DNA of 30,015 nt from Prorocentrum cordatum. Taxonomy: Eukaryota > Sar > Dinophyceae > Prorocentrales > Prorocentraceae. Shown piece by piece: positions 10,321 to 19,340 of the stretch. Below the pieces are notes generated by a model. The model was not told the DNA's origin and ran no database searches. It saw only the letters and a list, made by a program, of their open reading frames with translations. The stretch is taken from positions 199,609 through 229,623 of the forward strand of contig CAUYUJ010017634.1 of assembly GCA_963575745.1 (NCBI GenBank). Reading direction: 5' to 3'. The translations under genes were made by a program, and so were the position numbers. Within the stretch, counting starts at the first letter, position 1; each line of letters begins with the position of its first letter.

Positions 10321-10901
10321 GGAGAATCCGTGTTTTGTCGGCATAGCGGCGGCGACGGCGCGGCGACGGCGGCATTATAGTCGCCAGACCAGCATATAGG
10401 CCCAGACGACGAGCGGCGACGAGGCGCCGACGGGGCGGCGACGGCGCGGCGACGACGGCCACGTAGTCGCCAGACCAACAGACAGGCGCAGACGGCGGGC
10501 GGCGACGAGGCGGCGACGGGGCGGTGACGGCGGCCCCATAGCCGCCAGAGCGGCAAACAGGCCAAGTTCCGCAGTAATGAACGAGAGCCCTGAACTGCAG
10601 GCACCTTTTGGGAGCATATGTACAACATCCACAGGCCGCTGCTGCAAACATCAGCAAGTGCAAGAAAGGAAGAAGAGGAATCCTGAGGAGGAGGAGGACG
10701 AAGAAGAGGAGGAGGAGGAGGAGGAGAAGGATGGGAGCGTTGAGAGCGAAAAGCAGGGGTGAGCCCGTGCTCTGTCTCTGTGGATGGCGACGGCTCTTTT
10801 ACTCGTGCGGTGCGGGCCCAGGCTCGAGCGCCTCTACCTCCTCCTGCGGAGGAGGCAGGGGGAGAGGGGGGGGGAGGAGAAAGGGCAAACGAGCGCACCA
10901 T
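10314..10901 (-). CDS. Doubtful - strand ORF below a spliced-leader-like 12-mer
   Basis: An open frame of 195 codons starts at an ATG three to five bases after an exact copy of the last 12 bases of the dinoflagellate spliced leader. The first residues are MVRSFALSPPPPSPP. A mixed-composition middle (around LWMLYICSQKV) follows, then an Arg/Ala/Ser-rich tail encoded by the CGGCGA minisatellite. No domain is recognised. The ORF overlaps repeats for most of its length, so the reading frame alone is weak evidence; the leader match is the only reason to list it. It could be the 5' end of a decayed retro-inserted cDNA fused to repeat DNA. Confidence 0.2.
   Translation of the reverse strand: MVRSFALSPPPPSPPASSAGGGRGARAWARTARVKEPSPSTETEHGLTPAFRSQRSHPSPPPPPPLLRPPPPQDSSSSFLALADVCSSGLWMLYICSQKVPAVQGSRSLLRNLACLPLWRLWGRRHRPVAASSPPAVCACLLVWRLRGRRRRAVAAPSAPRRRSSSGPICWSGDYNAAVAAPSPPLCRQNTDSPF
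10375..10560 (+). repeat. CGGCGA minisatellite, about 2.3 units of 78-87 bp
   Basis: Units begin gtcgccagacc (near 10380 and 10465) and gccgccagagc (near 10541). Each contains 'ggcggcgacgaggcg' and 'gacggggcgg'. The repeat explains the arginine/alanine-rich open frames on both strands. Confidence 0.7.
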
Positions 10902-11222
10902 GGCTTGAGCCAAAAACCGTTCACAGTCTGGGCGTCAGGAGGCCTAGGAGGAGGAGGCGGGGAAGGAGGAGGCGGGGGAGGAGCAAGAGGAGGAGGAGGA
11001 GGAGGAGGAGGAGGAGGAGGAGGAGGAGGAGGAGGAGGAGGAAGAGGAGAGGAGGAGGAGGAGGAGGAGGAGGAGGAGGAGGAGGAGGAGGAGGGAGGCG
11101 GAGGAGAAGACGGAGGAGGAGGAGGAGGAGGAGGAAGAGGAGGAGGAGGAGGAGGAGGAGGAGGAGGAGGAGGGGGGGGAGGAGGAGGAGGAGGACGAGG
11201 AGGAGGAGTAGGAGGAGCGTGA
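10685..11222 (+). repeat. Long (GGA)n polypurine tract
   Basis: Over 500 bases that are almost purely purine on the + strand, broken by a short mixed segment (10740-10930). GGA/GAG triplets and G-runs dominate 10970-11215. It can form triplex (H-) DNA. All frames are open on both strands, giving Gly/Arg/Glu or Pro/Leu/Ser homopolymers that are not genes. Confidence 0.9.
10904..10915 (-). promoter_or_regulatory. Relict spliced-leader 3' end (exact 12-mer)
   Basis: The - strand reads TTTTGGCTCAAG, identical to the last 12 bases of the dinoflagellate spliced leader (established knowledge), followed by CC and ATGG. The nine positions further upstream match poorly, so only a truncated leader would remain. 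Truncated leaders are known in dinoflagellate genes derived from re-integrated mRNA. Confidence 0.45.
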
Positions 11223-11680
11223 GGAAGGATGATCCGCTCCCCCTCCCGGCTCCAGGGTCGCCGGGGAGGGCTGGACTTTGGCTCGAGGGGGCGGTTGCAG
11301 GCGCTGCGCGAAGGAGGGTTCTGGTCGAAGCCGCGGCGCCATGGGGAAGCTGCACACCATCTCCCGCGGATACCGCCACGGAGCGGGGCTCGTGGGAAGA
11401 AAAGATGGGGGGGGGCGCGGGAGGGCCCAGGAAGAGGAGGAGGATAGGGCCCGAGGGCCTGGGGTGGAGGGAGGGGGAGAGGGAGAGAGAGGGACAGAAA
11501 GAGAGAGAGAGAGAGGGCCTCGGAGAGGAGAGGGCCCAGGAGAGGGGTGGAGAACCAGGGACGAGGGGGGGAGCGGGACTGTGGAGGGGGGAACGGGGGA
11601 GAGACGCTCAGTACGACGCGGGATGGGGGCGGGAAGGGGAGGGCCCAGGACGCCGAGAAGGACCGACCTCCGCGGGAGCC
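11223..11680. other. Purine-rich intergenic DNA
   Basis: G/A-biased sequence including a (GA)n stretch near 11475-11515. It has open frames but no domain. Nothing else recognised. Confidence 0.5.
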
Positions 11681-11735
11681 TCCTCCTCCTCCTCCTCCTC
11701 CTCCTCCTCCTCCTCCTCCTCCTCCTCCTCCTCCC
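11681..11735 (-). repeat. (CTC)n microsatellite
   Basis: About 50 bases of uninterrupted CTC/TCC triplets. This is the opposite strand polarity to the GGA tract 460 bases upstream, so the two tracts could pair as a large imperfect inverted repeat. Confidence 0.9.
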
Positions 11736-11739
11736 CGTC

Positions 11740-12140
11740 TCCCCCCCAGGGGGGCGCGCCCTCGGGTGAGGGAGGATGGGTCGGGCTCGGCGTGTCGCCG
11801 GCCTGCCGCTCCCCCCCCTGCCCCCCCCCCCATCCGATTGCTTCGAAGGTGTTGGATCCTGGCACGCAGGTGGGAAGGGAGGGGGGGATGAGGACGATCC
11901 AGAGGAGGAATGCCAAGAGGGGGGATGAGGATAGTCAAGAGGATGAGGACAATCAAGAGGGGAGGAGTGCCAGGAGGACGAGGAGGAAGCAGGGGGATGG
12001 GAGCGGGGAGAGATGAAGGGCAGGACAAACTGCAGCTATCGATCTCATGATTCTGCGGGGGGATGGTGATGAGGGGGAGTATCGCGCAATGTCTCGCGCG
12101 CTGCGTTGGCGGCGCCGCGCGCGCATGCTCAAAGATGATG
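11740..12140. other. Intergenic DNA, purine-rich
   Basis: C-runs near 11810-11832, then G/A-rich degenerate repeats (gaggat, caagagg) at 11880-12010. No gene recognised. Confidence 0.5.
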
Positions 12141-12262
12141 GTTTTGAAGATGATGGTAATGGTGGATGATGATGATGCTGCTGCTGATGACGATGACGAC
12201 GGCGACGAGGACGATGCCGATACCGATGCCGATGATGATGACGATGGCGACGATGATGCTCA
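12141..12262 (+). repeat. GAT/GAC trinucleotide tract
   Basis: Imperfect gatgat/gacgat triplets that read as polyaspartate in one frame. Probably a microsatellite, not an acidic gene. Confidence 0.75.
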
Positions 12263-12488
12263 GGTGTTCCATCGGGCGTAGCTTGCTTGCAAGAGCGGCG
12301 CAATTCAGCGCGACACTCCCGCCACACGGTCTGGCGCAGACGGGGCTGCCGAGGGAGCGCCCTCACCCCATGTCATCACCGCATGGTCTGTAGACCTCAA
12401 TTGGTGACGAACGGACTCCACTGAGGCGATGGCACGAGCCCTTTGGGCCAGGCACCCCTCACACGGTGCTCCAGAGAGGGCACGGCTC

Positions 12489-13201
12489 GGAAACTGGAAC
12501 ATATACATTACCAGCGGCATGCTGTTTTTAAATCCCTTGATTTTTTGAGGGTCAGGGACGACGTCAGGGTGGTGTGGTGTATAGTTGTTTCCCCGTTTTC
12601 GGGGGGAAATGACGAACATGTATACACCAGCATCCCATATACACCAGGATCCGCTCTCCTGTGCGAGTTTCAGTGCAGGGCTGGAAAAAGCGTCGGTGTA
12701 TAGAGTTCGGTTCCCTAACAGCTTCCGACGAAATCGAGAAGATGACTTCTCGTCCCCGTCGGAGACCCGCGACAGTCCGTCGGAAGCACAGCGAGGGCTG
12801 CTCCGGCGGCGGGAGCCGGCTGAAGCAGACATCGTCCCCTCCCTGCGAGATTTTCCCTTTGAGGCGCCAGGGTTCCCGGTGCAGCCTGCTGGTCTGGCAG
12901 TTTGGGCGCCCTGTTTTCGGCAGGTGCGCGGGAGAGGAAGGCCGTTCATGGGGAAGGGGTCGGGAGTCCGAAACTGGAACCTATACATTACCAGTGGCGG
13001 GCTGTTTTTCAATACCACGACTTGTGAAGGGTCAGGGATCCGACGTCGGGGTGGTGCGGTGTATACTTTTCCCCCGTTTTTCCCAAGGGAAACAACGACA
13101 AATGTATACACCAGGATCCCGTATACACCAGAATCCGCGTTCCTGTGCGAATTTCAGCGCAGGGCCGGGAAACGCGCCAGTGTATGGAGTTCGTTTCCCT
13201 A
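12489..13201 (+). repeat. Roughly 475-bp tandem duplication (two units)
   Basis: The segments 12489-12718 and 12965-13201 align along their length. Shared words in order are gaaactggaac-tatacattaccag, gggtcaggga, acatgtatacaccag/aaatgtatacaccag, ccgtatacaccag/ccatatacaccag, gagtttcag/gaatttcag and gagttcg. The repeat spacing is 476 bp and the intervening spacers are poorly alike. Open frames cross the units but differ between them, so I favour a repeat. Confidence 0.7.
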
Positions 13202-13329
13202 GGGAGGTCCGGGGGCCGGCGGCCGGAAGACGTCGACTCGCCCGTGGTCTGAGCTTCTCCCATCCCCGTTCCTCGCGGGGAGTTCGGCAGACTCCCAGAG
13301 GTCTCCGAGGCGGACTCAAACAGCTCATT

Positions 13330-13457
13330 GGCATCGCTCGGACGTGTGCATTTTTTCTCGGCGAGGACCATCGAGAACCAGCCTGGACCATCGAGCAAGA
13401 AAAACAAACACGCACGAGACCGGACCATGCACGGGAAATGAACGTCCGAGGGACGGC
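13330..13457 (+). mobile_element. Small TIR element, copy 1 (128 bp)
   Basis: Matches 25098-25223 over its whole length (ggcatcgctcggacgtgtgc, then ggcgaggaccatcgag, cacgcacga, gga/aatg and acgtccgag). The ends are imperfect inverted repeats: the left begins GGCATCGCTCGGACGT and the right end read in reverse begins GCCGTCCCTCGGACGT (13 of 16 alike). Length and lack of coding capacity fit a MITE-like non-autonomous DNA transposon. No target-site duplication is obvious. Confidence 0.6.
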
Positions 13458-13850
13458 AGGGCTCAACCACGGGGGCGCGGGGCGCTCCAGAGGCCACCGC
13501 GCAAGGGGCGGCGGGGGAAGGTGGTCAGACCAGCCCAGACTGCCCCGGGGGACCTGTGGAGGCCAGCCTCGGCTACATTGCGGGGGCTGTCCGTGCGCAA
13601 CCTCAAGCCTTGGCATCGATCCCCCACTCAGTTGCGCTCCGTGGAAGTCCTGGAGCGCGTTCGGACTAGGAGCTCCTCATCCTCCTTCTGCTGCTTCTCC
13701 TCCTACTCTCTCCACCCTGCCAGATCTCACGAGGCCGCTGAGGGCCCCGAGAAGTCCCGAAAGGCTTCGGGATGTCCCCAGAGGTCCTCGAGGGCTCCTT
13801 GATGCCCCAAAAGGCCCAAGCACTTGCAGAGGCCTCAGTCCCCCCCCCTC
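13458..13850. other. Intergenic DNA, nothing recognised
   Basis: GC-rich sequence with C/T-rich patches and, near 13735-13820, a short stretch of 'ccccgagaag' and 'ccccaaaaggccc' words like the CCAAGAGGCC family. No gene seen. Confidence 0.45.
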
Positions 13851-14285
13851 CTTCTCCTTCTCCTCCTCCTCCTCCTCCTCCTCCTCCTCCTCCTCCTCCC
13901 CAGCATCATCATGATCTTGATCATATCATCATCAGCAGCATCATCATAATCATAATCATCATGAGCATGAGCATGAGCGTGGACATGATGAACATCATCA
14001 GCATCATCATCAGCATCACCATAATCATCATCACAACCATCATTGTTAGCAGCATCATCAGTTTCACCCGTATCACCATCATCAGCAGCAGCATTTGCAT
14101 CAGCATCAGCATCAGCATCATCCTCATTGTCATCATCAGCATCATCATCCTCATCATCATGGTCATCACCATCGTCATCATCAGCAGCATCATCAGCACC
14201 ACCGTCATCAGCATCATCATCATCCCCATCATCCCCATCATCCCTCCCCTCCCTCCCTCCCTCCCTCCCTCCCTCTCTCCGTCCC
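13851..14285. repeat. CTC, CAT and CCCT microsatellite cluster
   Basis: (CTC)n at about 13855-13900, imperfect CAT/ATC triplets at 13903-14245, then (CCCT)n at 14246-14285. Frames give poly-Ser, poly-His, poly-Ile or poly-Asp depending on phase and strand, with no conserved protein. Confidence 0.9.
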
Positions 14286-14424
14286 TCCTCTGCCCTTCCT
14301 CCCTCGACACTGCCCAGCCGTCCCTCAACACCACTGCGCCCGCCTCCCCACATCCGCGCCCTTGGTGCCTGGCGGGCGGGCAGGAACGCGCAATGCGTTC
14401 TCGAAGAAGTGGAGGTGCAAGGCC

Positions 14425-14585
14425 GCCCGCTCCGAGGAGGAGGAGGAGGAGGAGGAGGGGGGAAGGAGGAGGAGGAGGAGGAGGAGGAGGAGGAGGAGGA
14501 GGAGGAGCAGGAGGAGGAGTAGGAGGATGAAGAGGAGGAGGAGGAGGAGGAGGAGGAGGAAGAGGAGGAGGAGGAGGAGGGAGGA
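14425..14585 (+). repeat. (GGA)n polypurine tract
   Basis: About 160 bases of GGA/GAG triplets with few interruptions. The C/T-rich cluster 13851-14285 lies immediately upstream with opposite polarity. Confidence 0.9.
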
Positions 14586-14589
14586 GGGT

Positions 14590-15466
14590 GGATGGCTGCG
14601 CTACCGGCGTCGCCCCTGGCGCGCTCCGCACGCTAGGGAGGGGTGCCCAGCGCCGATTCAAGAAATTCGCGCGGACCTCCGAGCAACTATGTTGATGCAG
14701 TTGTTTGTTCCTCTGTGGATGTAAGGTGGGGAGCATGAGGAAGATGAGGAGGAGAAGGAGGATTTGGAGTATTTGATGGTCCAGAGGGGCCGAGCTACAT
14801 CTAACGACTGAGCGTCGCCCCGAGCAGAGTTGACACAGGAGCAGGAGAAGGAGGAGCAGGACAGAGAGGAGGAGGAGGTCGAGGAGGAGGGGAGCGAGGT
14901 GGAGAAACGTTGTCACAGTATTTTACGGCCCGGAACTGTTGCCTGGCGTGTCGCGCCGCCGGTTCAGGTCCACCATTCTTCCGCGCGACAGTACACGAAC
15001 CACTTCCCAGTCTCTATGGTTCAACGTCTCAAGCCTTGCCCAGCGTCCTTTCCAGCGAAGCGGAGCGAATCGCTATCCGCTTATAGGCAGCGGGTCGCCA
15101 TGGCCGCCGCCGCGACACGCTAAGCACAAGTCCCTCACCGAAGGTGGTTCTGACAAGTGGGAGTATGGGAGCTTGAGGGAGTTCAGGAGAAGTGGAGGAT
15201 GAGGAGGGGTTGCGGCTGGGCAGCCGCAGCAGGGCGATTTACAGCAGCATATTGAAGAGCGGGAGTCTTTGAGGAAGCAGGGAGGGGAGCTGGAGGAGGA
15301 GGATGAGGGGGAGGAAGGAGAAGGAGGAAGGGATATTTGTAGAGGAAGAGGGGGAGGGGTATGCTGATGAGGAGGACGAGGAAGAGGAGGGGGGGAAATG
15401 GAGTAGGAGGGGGGAAATGCAGTAGGAGGGGAGTGCTTCCCGCGGCTGGCTTGAACATATTTTGAA
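14590..15466. other. Purine-rich intergenic DNA
   Basis: Mixed sequence broken by short GGA-rich stretches (14730-14765, 14840-14905, 15290-15425). No domain or RNA gene recognised. 14625-14675 resembles 23660-23720: both hold a 'ctagggaggggtgcccagcgc'-like word followed by 'aagaaattc'/'cagaaattc', suggesting another short dispersed repeat. Confidence 0.45.
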
Positions 15467-15725
15467 TACTTCGCACTGCATGGGGCATCTGAGAAGAACG
15501 GTGGTCGTTGGCGACACGATGTGGTCCACGTGTTGCTGGGCGGGGGCTGTCCCGCCGTTGGCAGCTACTACTCTGCGTGCTCCAGCCCAATGGCACAGAC
15601 TCGGGATTCTTCGCACGGCAGTCTGCATCTTATACGAATGGTGGTCGTTGGCGCCAGGATGTGGTCCACGCATGGCCGGGCGGGGGCTGTCCCGCCGTAG
15701 GCGACCATCCCTGTGCATGCTCCCG
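15462..15725 (+). repeat. Tandem duplication, about 137-bp unit
   Basis: Two units share ttcgcac-gca, ggtggtcgttggcg, gatgtggtccacg, gggcgggggctgtcccgccg and ctgtgcatgctc/ctgcgtgctcc. Each unit holds a GGCGGGGgctgtCCCGCC hairpin. No conserved protein is evident. Confidence 0.7.
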
Positions 15726-15769
15726 CCAAAGGACTTCTTGACGCCCGCCTTCCTTCACCATGACAAGAA

Positions 15770-16420
15770 AGGGCCTTCAGACGAGCCGACAGGGCCCCCA
15801 AGCGGCGCCAGAGGTCCCACAGACGAGCACAAGAGGCGTCTAGGGCTGCTCGCTCCGAGAGGGGCCCGCGCCCGCGGTATCCTCCCCGGCGGGGCCCTGG
15901 GGGCGCTTCATATGGCCTTGGTTTCGAAAGTTTCGAAGCGGTCACAGGTCGCTCCAATACGGCCTTAGAGGCCCCCGAGACGGCCCAGGACAAGCCAAGT
16001 AGTTCCCCAAAAGGCTGGAAGACAGCTCAAGAGGCCCCCGAGACGGCCCAGCACAGCTCCACGCGGATTTCACGATGGCGCAAATAAGTAAAAATCGCCA
16101 GCGTCCAATGGCAAACGTGCAGCTTTCAAACGTGGGCTTCGCGTTTCTTTCCCGCGCCCAAGAAGGCCCGAGGAGGCCCAAAGACCGCCCAACATCGCTC
16201 CAACTGGCGCCCGAGAAGGCCCCCGGACGACCCAAGATGCGCCCAAGAGGGCCCCAAGACGACCCAACACGGCCCCCCAAAGAGCATCAGAGACCCCAAG
16301 GACGAGCCCAAGAGGCGTTAGAAGGCGGCTCTGGGAGAGGCCCGCGCCCGCGCTGCCCTCCACGGCGGGGTCCCGGGAGCGCTCCGGATGTCTCCGAAAC
16401 GGCGCTGGGGTGCTCCAGTA
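15770..16420 (+). repeat. CCAAGAGGCC low-complexity family, direct copy
   Basis: Rich in 'gcccaagaggc', 'gaggccc' and 'gacgaccca' words. A linker at about 16075-16145 (gcgcaaataagtaaaaatcgc to ttcgcgtttctttc) resembles the R-repeat linkers. Contains a 'gaggcccccgagacggccca' duplication (about 15967 and 16033). It reads as Ser/Gly/Leu/Trp-rich protein on the - strand. Confidence 0.6.
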
Positions 16421-16439
16421 CGGCCTCAGCTCTGGACGC

Positions 16440-16642
16440 CCGAAATGGGTACTGAAAGAATGGGTACTATGCCCAACAGCGGATCTTGTTCATTTTGAAC
16501 AAGATCCGCTGTCCACGCCGCCGCGGCTTGTGTCCATTCGAGACAGGAGGCCGCCCGCCCAACAGCGGCCGCTGTTGGTTTGGGACAACATTGGTTGTTG
16601 GGCATATTGCCCATTCTTTCCGTACCCATTTCGGGCGTCCAA
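16440..16642 (+). repeat. Hairpin-rich dispersed repeat, copy H2
   Basis: Matches H1 from about 16515 on. It has a perfect 20-bp palindrome at 16559-16578 (CCAACAGCGG/CCGCTGTTGG), then ACAAC/GTTGT and GGGCA/TGCCC stems in the same order as H1. Upstream lies a perfect hairpin with 17-bp arms and a TTT loop (16476-16512). Relative to H1, the palindrome carries a G-to-A change on one arm with the matching C-to-T on the other, so pairing is kept. Confidence 0.65.
16476..16512 (+). repeat. Perfect 17-bp-arm hairpin
   Basis: The left arm 16476-16492 and right arm 16496-16512 are exact reverse complements around a TTT loop. The left arm begins ACAGCGGATC. It sits in the position where H1 has a different, less perfect hairpin (around 1718-1760). 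Confidence 0.85.
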
Positions 16643-17300
16643 ATCAGCGGCCTTTGGGTTGGCCCCGGAGCGCTTCAGGACGGCTCGCTTACCTTTTTGC
16701 CCCCAGAGATCCCCTAGAGAGCCCCAAGACGACCCCAAAGGCGTCGCTCACGTCGCATCCGTCGGTCATGGAGGCTCGACGATGGAGGTTCGAGGTGGGT
16801 TTTCTCCGATGTACTATTCCAGCTATGGCCGCGAGATCTTCTGGGGGGTCATTGGCTCCTGCGAGATCTGGTTTCTGAATCTCCGTTTAAAGCAATTGGG
16901 CTGACTTGGGGGGTCACAGCTACCCCGGCACTGGCTCGCAGGGCAGGGTTGCGTCGTAGTCATCGTCATCGTAGTATTCGCAGTCGTCGTTATCGTCTGT
17001 CGTCGTTGACCTCTCTGTCGTCCTCGCCCCGTCATTCATTGGCGCTCGAAGGTCCATCGGCGCTCGACGATCGAGGTTCGAGGGTGATTGCTCCGTCTTT
17101 CCATTCCCGCCCTGGCCTCGAATTTTTCGCTATCATGCTGCAGCTGCTCCTTCTCATCGAGTAGGCCGATAGCTACAGGGCCAGTGGGTAGATTATATGC
17201 TTGGCAGCCTCAGCGAGTCATATGTTACCCACAGCTTTCTTGCAACCGCTCCCTACCTCAGTCGCTTCGCGACGCATCCGATGGTTGTGCTTGGGTACCA
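16643..17300. other. Intergenic DNA, nothing recognised
   Basis: Begins with a short CCAAGAGGCC-type patch (16690-16745), followed by two 'ctcgacgatggaggttcgag' / 'ctcgacgatcgaggttcgag' words (near 16775 and 17065) that form a diverged direct repeat. No gene domain or tRNA seen. Confidence 0.45.
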
Positions 17301-17350
17301 CCTAATCGCGCGAAGCGCGCGCGTGGTTCGAGTATAGATCTTTGTATGTA
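17301..17350 (+). repeat. Isolated R-type 3' terminus
   Basis: Contains a GCGCGC-GAA-GCGCGC hairpin followed by 'gtggttcgagtata', like the ends of R1 and R2 ('gatggttctagcatata'). The body of R is absent, so this may be a severely truncated copy or another family sharing the same tail. Confidence 0.5.
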
Positions 17351-17457
17351 TAAGCACACGGTTATACACATAGTCCGTGCGCACACCTATTTCACGCAAC
17401 GTGCATATGCAGGCATAGATATAACGGGGAGAGGTGGGTCGGGGGGGCCCAGAGTCA

Positions 17458-17659
17458 GGGGGACGTAAGACCTGGGTACAGGGGACTCGGAAATCCCCGA
17501 CGAGGTCGTCAAAAAAATGACGAGGCCGAGCCTGCATTTTGACGAGGCCTCCCGCTGCAGACATCCCACGAAACTCCCCCTCGTCAAAATCCGAGGCGCG
17601 GTCGTCAACAGAACGATGGCGAACCCGAGTCCTGGCAAACCCGGGTCTTACGCTCCCCC
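17458..17659. mobile_element. 202-bp TIR element
   Basis: The ends are inverted repeats: the left reads GGGGGA, CGTAAGACCTGGGT, then GGACTCGG; the right end in reverse reads GGGGGAG, CGTAAGACCCGGGT, then GGACTCGG. A second nested inverted repeat is exact: ATTTTGACGAGG at 17536-17547 pairs with CCTCGTCAAAAT at 17579-17590. TGACGAGG-type words occur four times in both directions. There is no coding capacity. This fits a MITE or foldback element. No convincing target duplication was found. Confidence 0.6.
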
Positions 17660-18224
17660 GACAGAGAGCCCTGCTTGATTACCTGGCCTTTTGTCCCCCC
17701 TCCCCCAAGCGACGCTTGGCCTCTCCGGGCCCGCGGTGGTGGGCCTCCACCAGTCCTCCGCCGACCCTCCTCCACATTGTCCGTGGTCCGACCTCGCACT
17801 CCTGGGGCCCCCGCCGCGGCGGCCAGGAGCCTCCCCGAGGCCAGAAAGGTACACCAAGAGACCCCGGGCCTCTACCTTCGATGCTGAATGCCCCCCTTCG
17901 TCCTGCACCCGAGCCCCTCCTGCTACCGTTCAGTCCAAGTCCAGTGCGCAAGCCCAAGCTGGAGGAAGGCGCTAAAGTAGAGGCGATCCTGAAGCCTTCA
18001 TGGGCGCATCGTTCGCGTTCGTATGCGCGTCATGGGCGTACCCCTTGTGCTCCATAAGCGTTTCGCTCGCGTCTGCGTTTCATGTTCTGTCCGGTTGCAT
18101 GTCATATTCATTGCATGCCCGTGTTCTCAGATTCGCTTACACGTTTCATGTTCCATTCATAAACGTTTCATCTTCTTCATTTGCAAATAGTGGCGCTTCT
18201 GTTGTGATTTGTGTTACTACGAAT
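17660..18224. other. Intergenic DNA, nothing recognised
   Basis: GC-rich C/T-biased sequence (17660-17990), then AT-richer sequence with repeated 'cgtttcat' and 'gttcat' words (18060-18180). No domain seen. Confidence 0.45.
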
Positions 18225-18287
18225 ACCACTACAACTACCCTCACTACCCGTACTACGACTGCTACTACGACTACTAAAACTATTACG

Positions 18288-18348
<61 letters not shown>

Positions 18349-18487
18349 TTGCGACGACGAGTAGGACGACTACTACTACTACTACTGCTACTAAGAGTGT
18401 GACGACTATTACTACTACTACCACCACTACTACTACTACCACCACCACTACTTCAACTACTACCACTAGTACTACTATTACTACTAT

Positions 18488-18550
<63 letters not shown>

Positions 18551-18597
18551 GATTTCTACGACTACTACTACTACTGCTACTACCACTACTACTACTC

Positions 18598-18657
<60 letters not shown>

Positions 18658-18672
18658 TTACTACTACTACTA
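18225..18672 (+). repeat. Long (ACT)n array, array 1
   Basis: About 450 bases of ACT/CTA triplets with scattered single-base changes. It gives a polythreonine, polyleucine or polytyrosine/valine frame depending on phase and strand. A long frame (18000-19100) exists only because the repeat lacks stops in that phase. Confidence 0.95.
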
Positions 18673-18925
18673 CTGATGAGACCTGCGACACCTGTCGGTC
18701 CTGTGGGACCTGCGAGACCTGCGAAACTTGTGGGACCTGTGAGACCTACGACACCCGAGGAGCTTGCAACACCTGTGGGACCTGGGGGACCCCTGTGGCC
18801 TGTGGGACCCGTGGGACCTGCAAGACCTGTGGGACCGGTGGGACCCGCAACACATGTGGGACCTGCGGAACCAGTGGGACTTGTCGGACCTGCGACACCC
18901 GTGGGACCTGGGGGTCGTCTGTGGT
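18673..18925 (+). repeat. 9-bp minisatellite (GGGACCTGY)n
   Basis: About 28 diverged 9-bp units built on tgtgggacc/tgcgagacc. One frame reads Gly-Pro-Val/Gly-Pro-Ala like collagen, another reads Thr-Cys-Gly. It directly continues the ACT array. I regard it as a minisatellite, not a collagen gene. Confidence 0.85.
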
Positions 18926-19145
18926 CCGTGGTCTGTTATTTAAGCGTTTTGAACGTTACGAACGGCGTCGTTTTTGTGAGGAAATCTTTCACCAGAGCTT
19001 CAAAAAGGCATTCGTAACGTTGGAAAGTTGTAGCCCTATCGCATTTCGTGGCTTTCATGTTCGTTTCGTCCTAGCCAGGCTAGGACGCAAAAAGTCATAG
19101 CGTTGGAAAGTATGAAACACTTGCCTGGAATCACGATGCATCTTG
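18926..19145. other. Short unique segment
   Basis: Contains a small palindrome, tcgtCCTAGCcagGCTAGGacg (near 19066-19087). Otherwise nothing recognised. Confidence 0.4.
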
Positions 19146-19283
19146 CCAGAACACCATTCCCAGGCCACATCGTGAGTGCCCGGAGCCAACTGTAGGCCAC
19201 TTTGTGCTCTTCGTGTTCCCAGAACACCACTCCCAGGCCACATGTTGGGCGCGCGGAGCCAACTGTAGGCCATGTTGTGCTTT
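19146..19283 (+). repeat. Tandem duplication, about 74-bp unit
   Basis: The words ccagaacacca-tcccaggccacat and cggagccaactgtaggcca each occur twice, about 74 bases apart. Function unknown. Confidence 0.75.
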
Positions 19284-19340
19284 GCTTTGCGTTGCTTTGC
19301 ATTGCTTAGCGTTGCTTGGCGTTGCTGTGCATTGCATGAA
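19275..19340 (+). repeat. 10-bp minisatellite (GCGTTGCTTT)n
   Basis: About six units of 'g(c)gttgcttt/gcattgctta'. Frames give Ala/Leu/His-rich peptides. Not a gene. Confidence 0.75.

Noticed and set aside
10784-12028. Frames over 400 codons on both strands across the GGA/CTC region
   Set aside because: Both strands are open only because purine triplet repeats lack stops. The proteins are homopolymers with no domain.
12661-13914. 417-codon + strand frame
   Set aside because: Spans one unit of the tandem duplication, the small TIR element and a CTC microsatellite. The frame is not matched in the other duplication unit.
13772-14916. Long Asp-, Ile/Met-, Ser- and His-rich frames
   Set aside because: All arise from CAT, CTC and GGA microsatellites read in different phases.
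18000-19100. 366-codon frame with polythreonine and a Cys-rich tail; overlapping collagen-like Gly-Pro frame
   Set aside because: Produced by the (ACT)n and 9-bp repeats. There is no non-repeat domain and no leader-like sequence before it.
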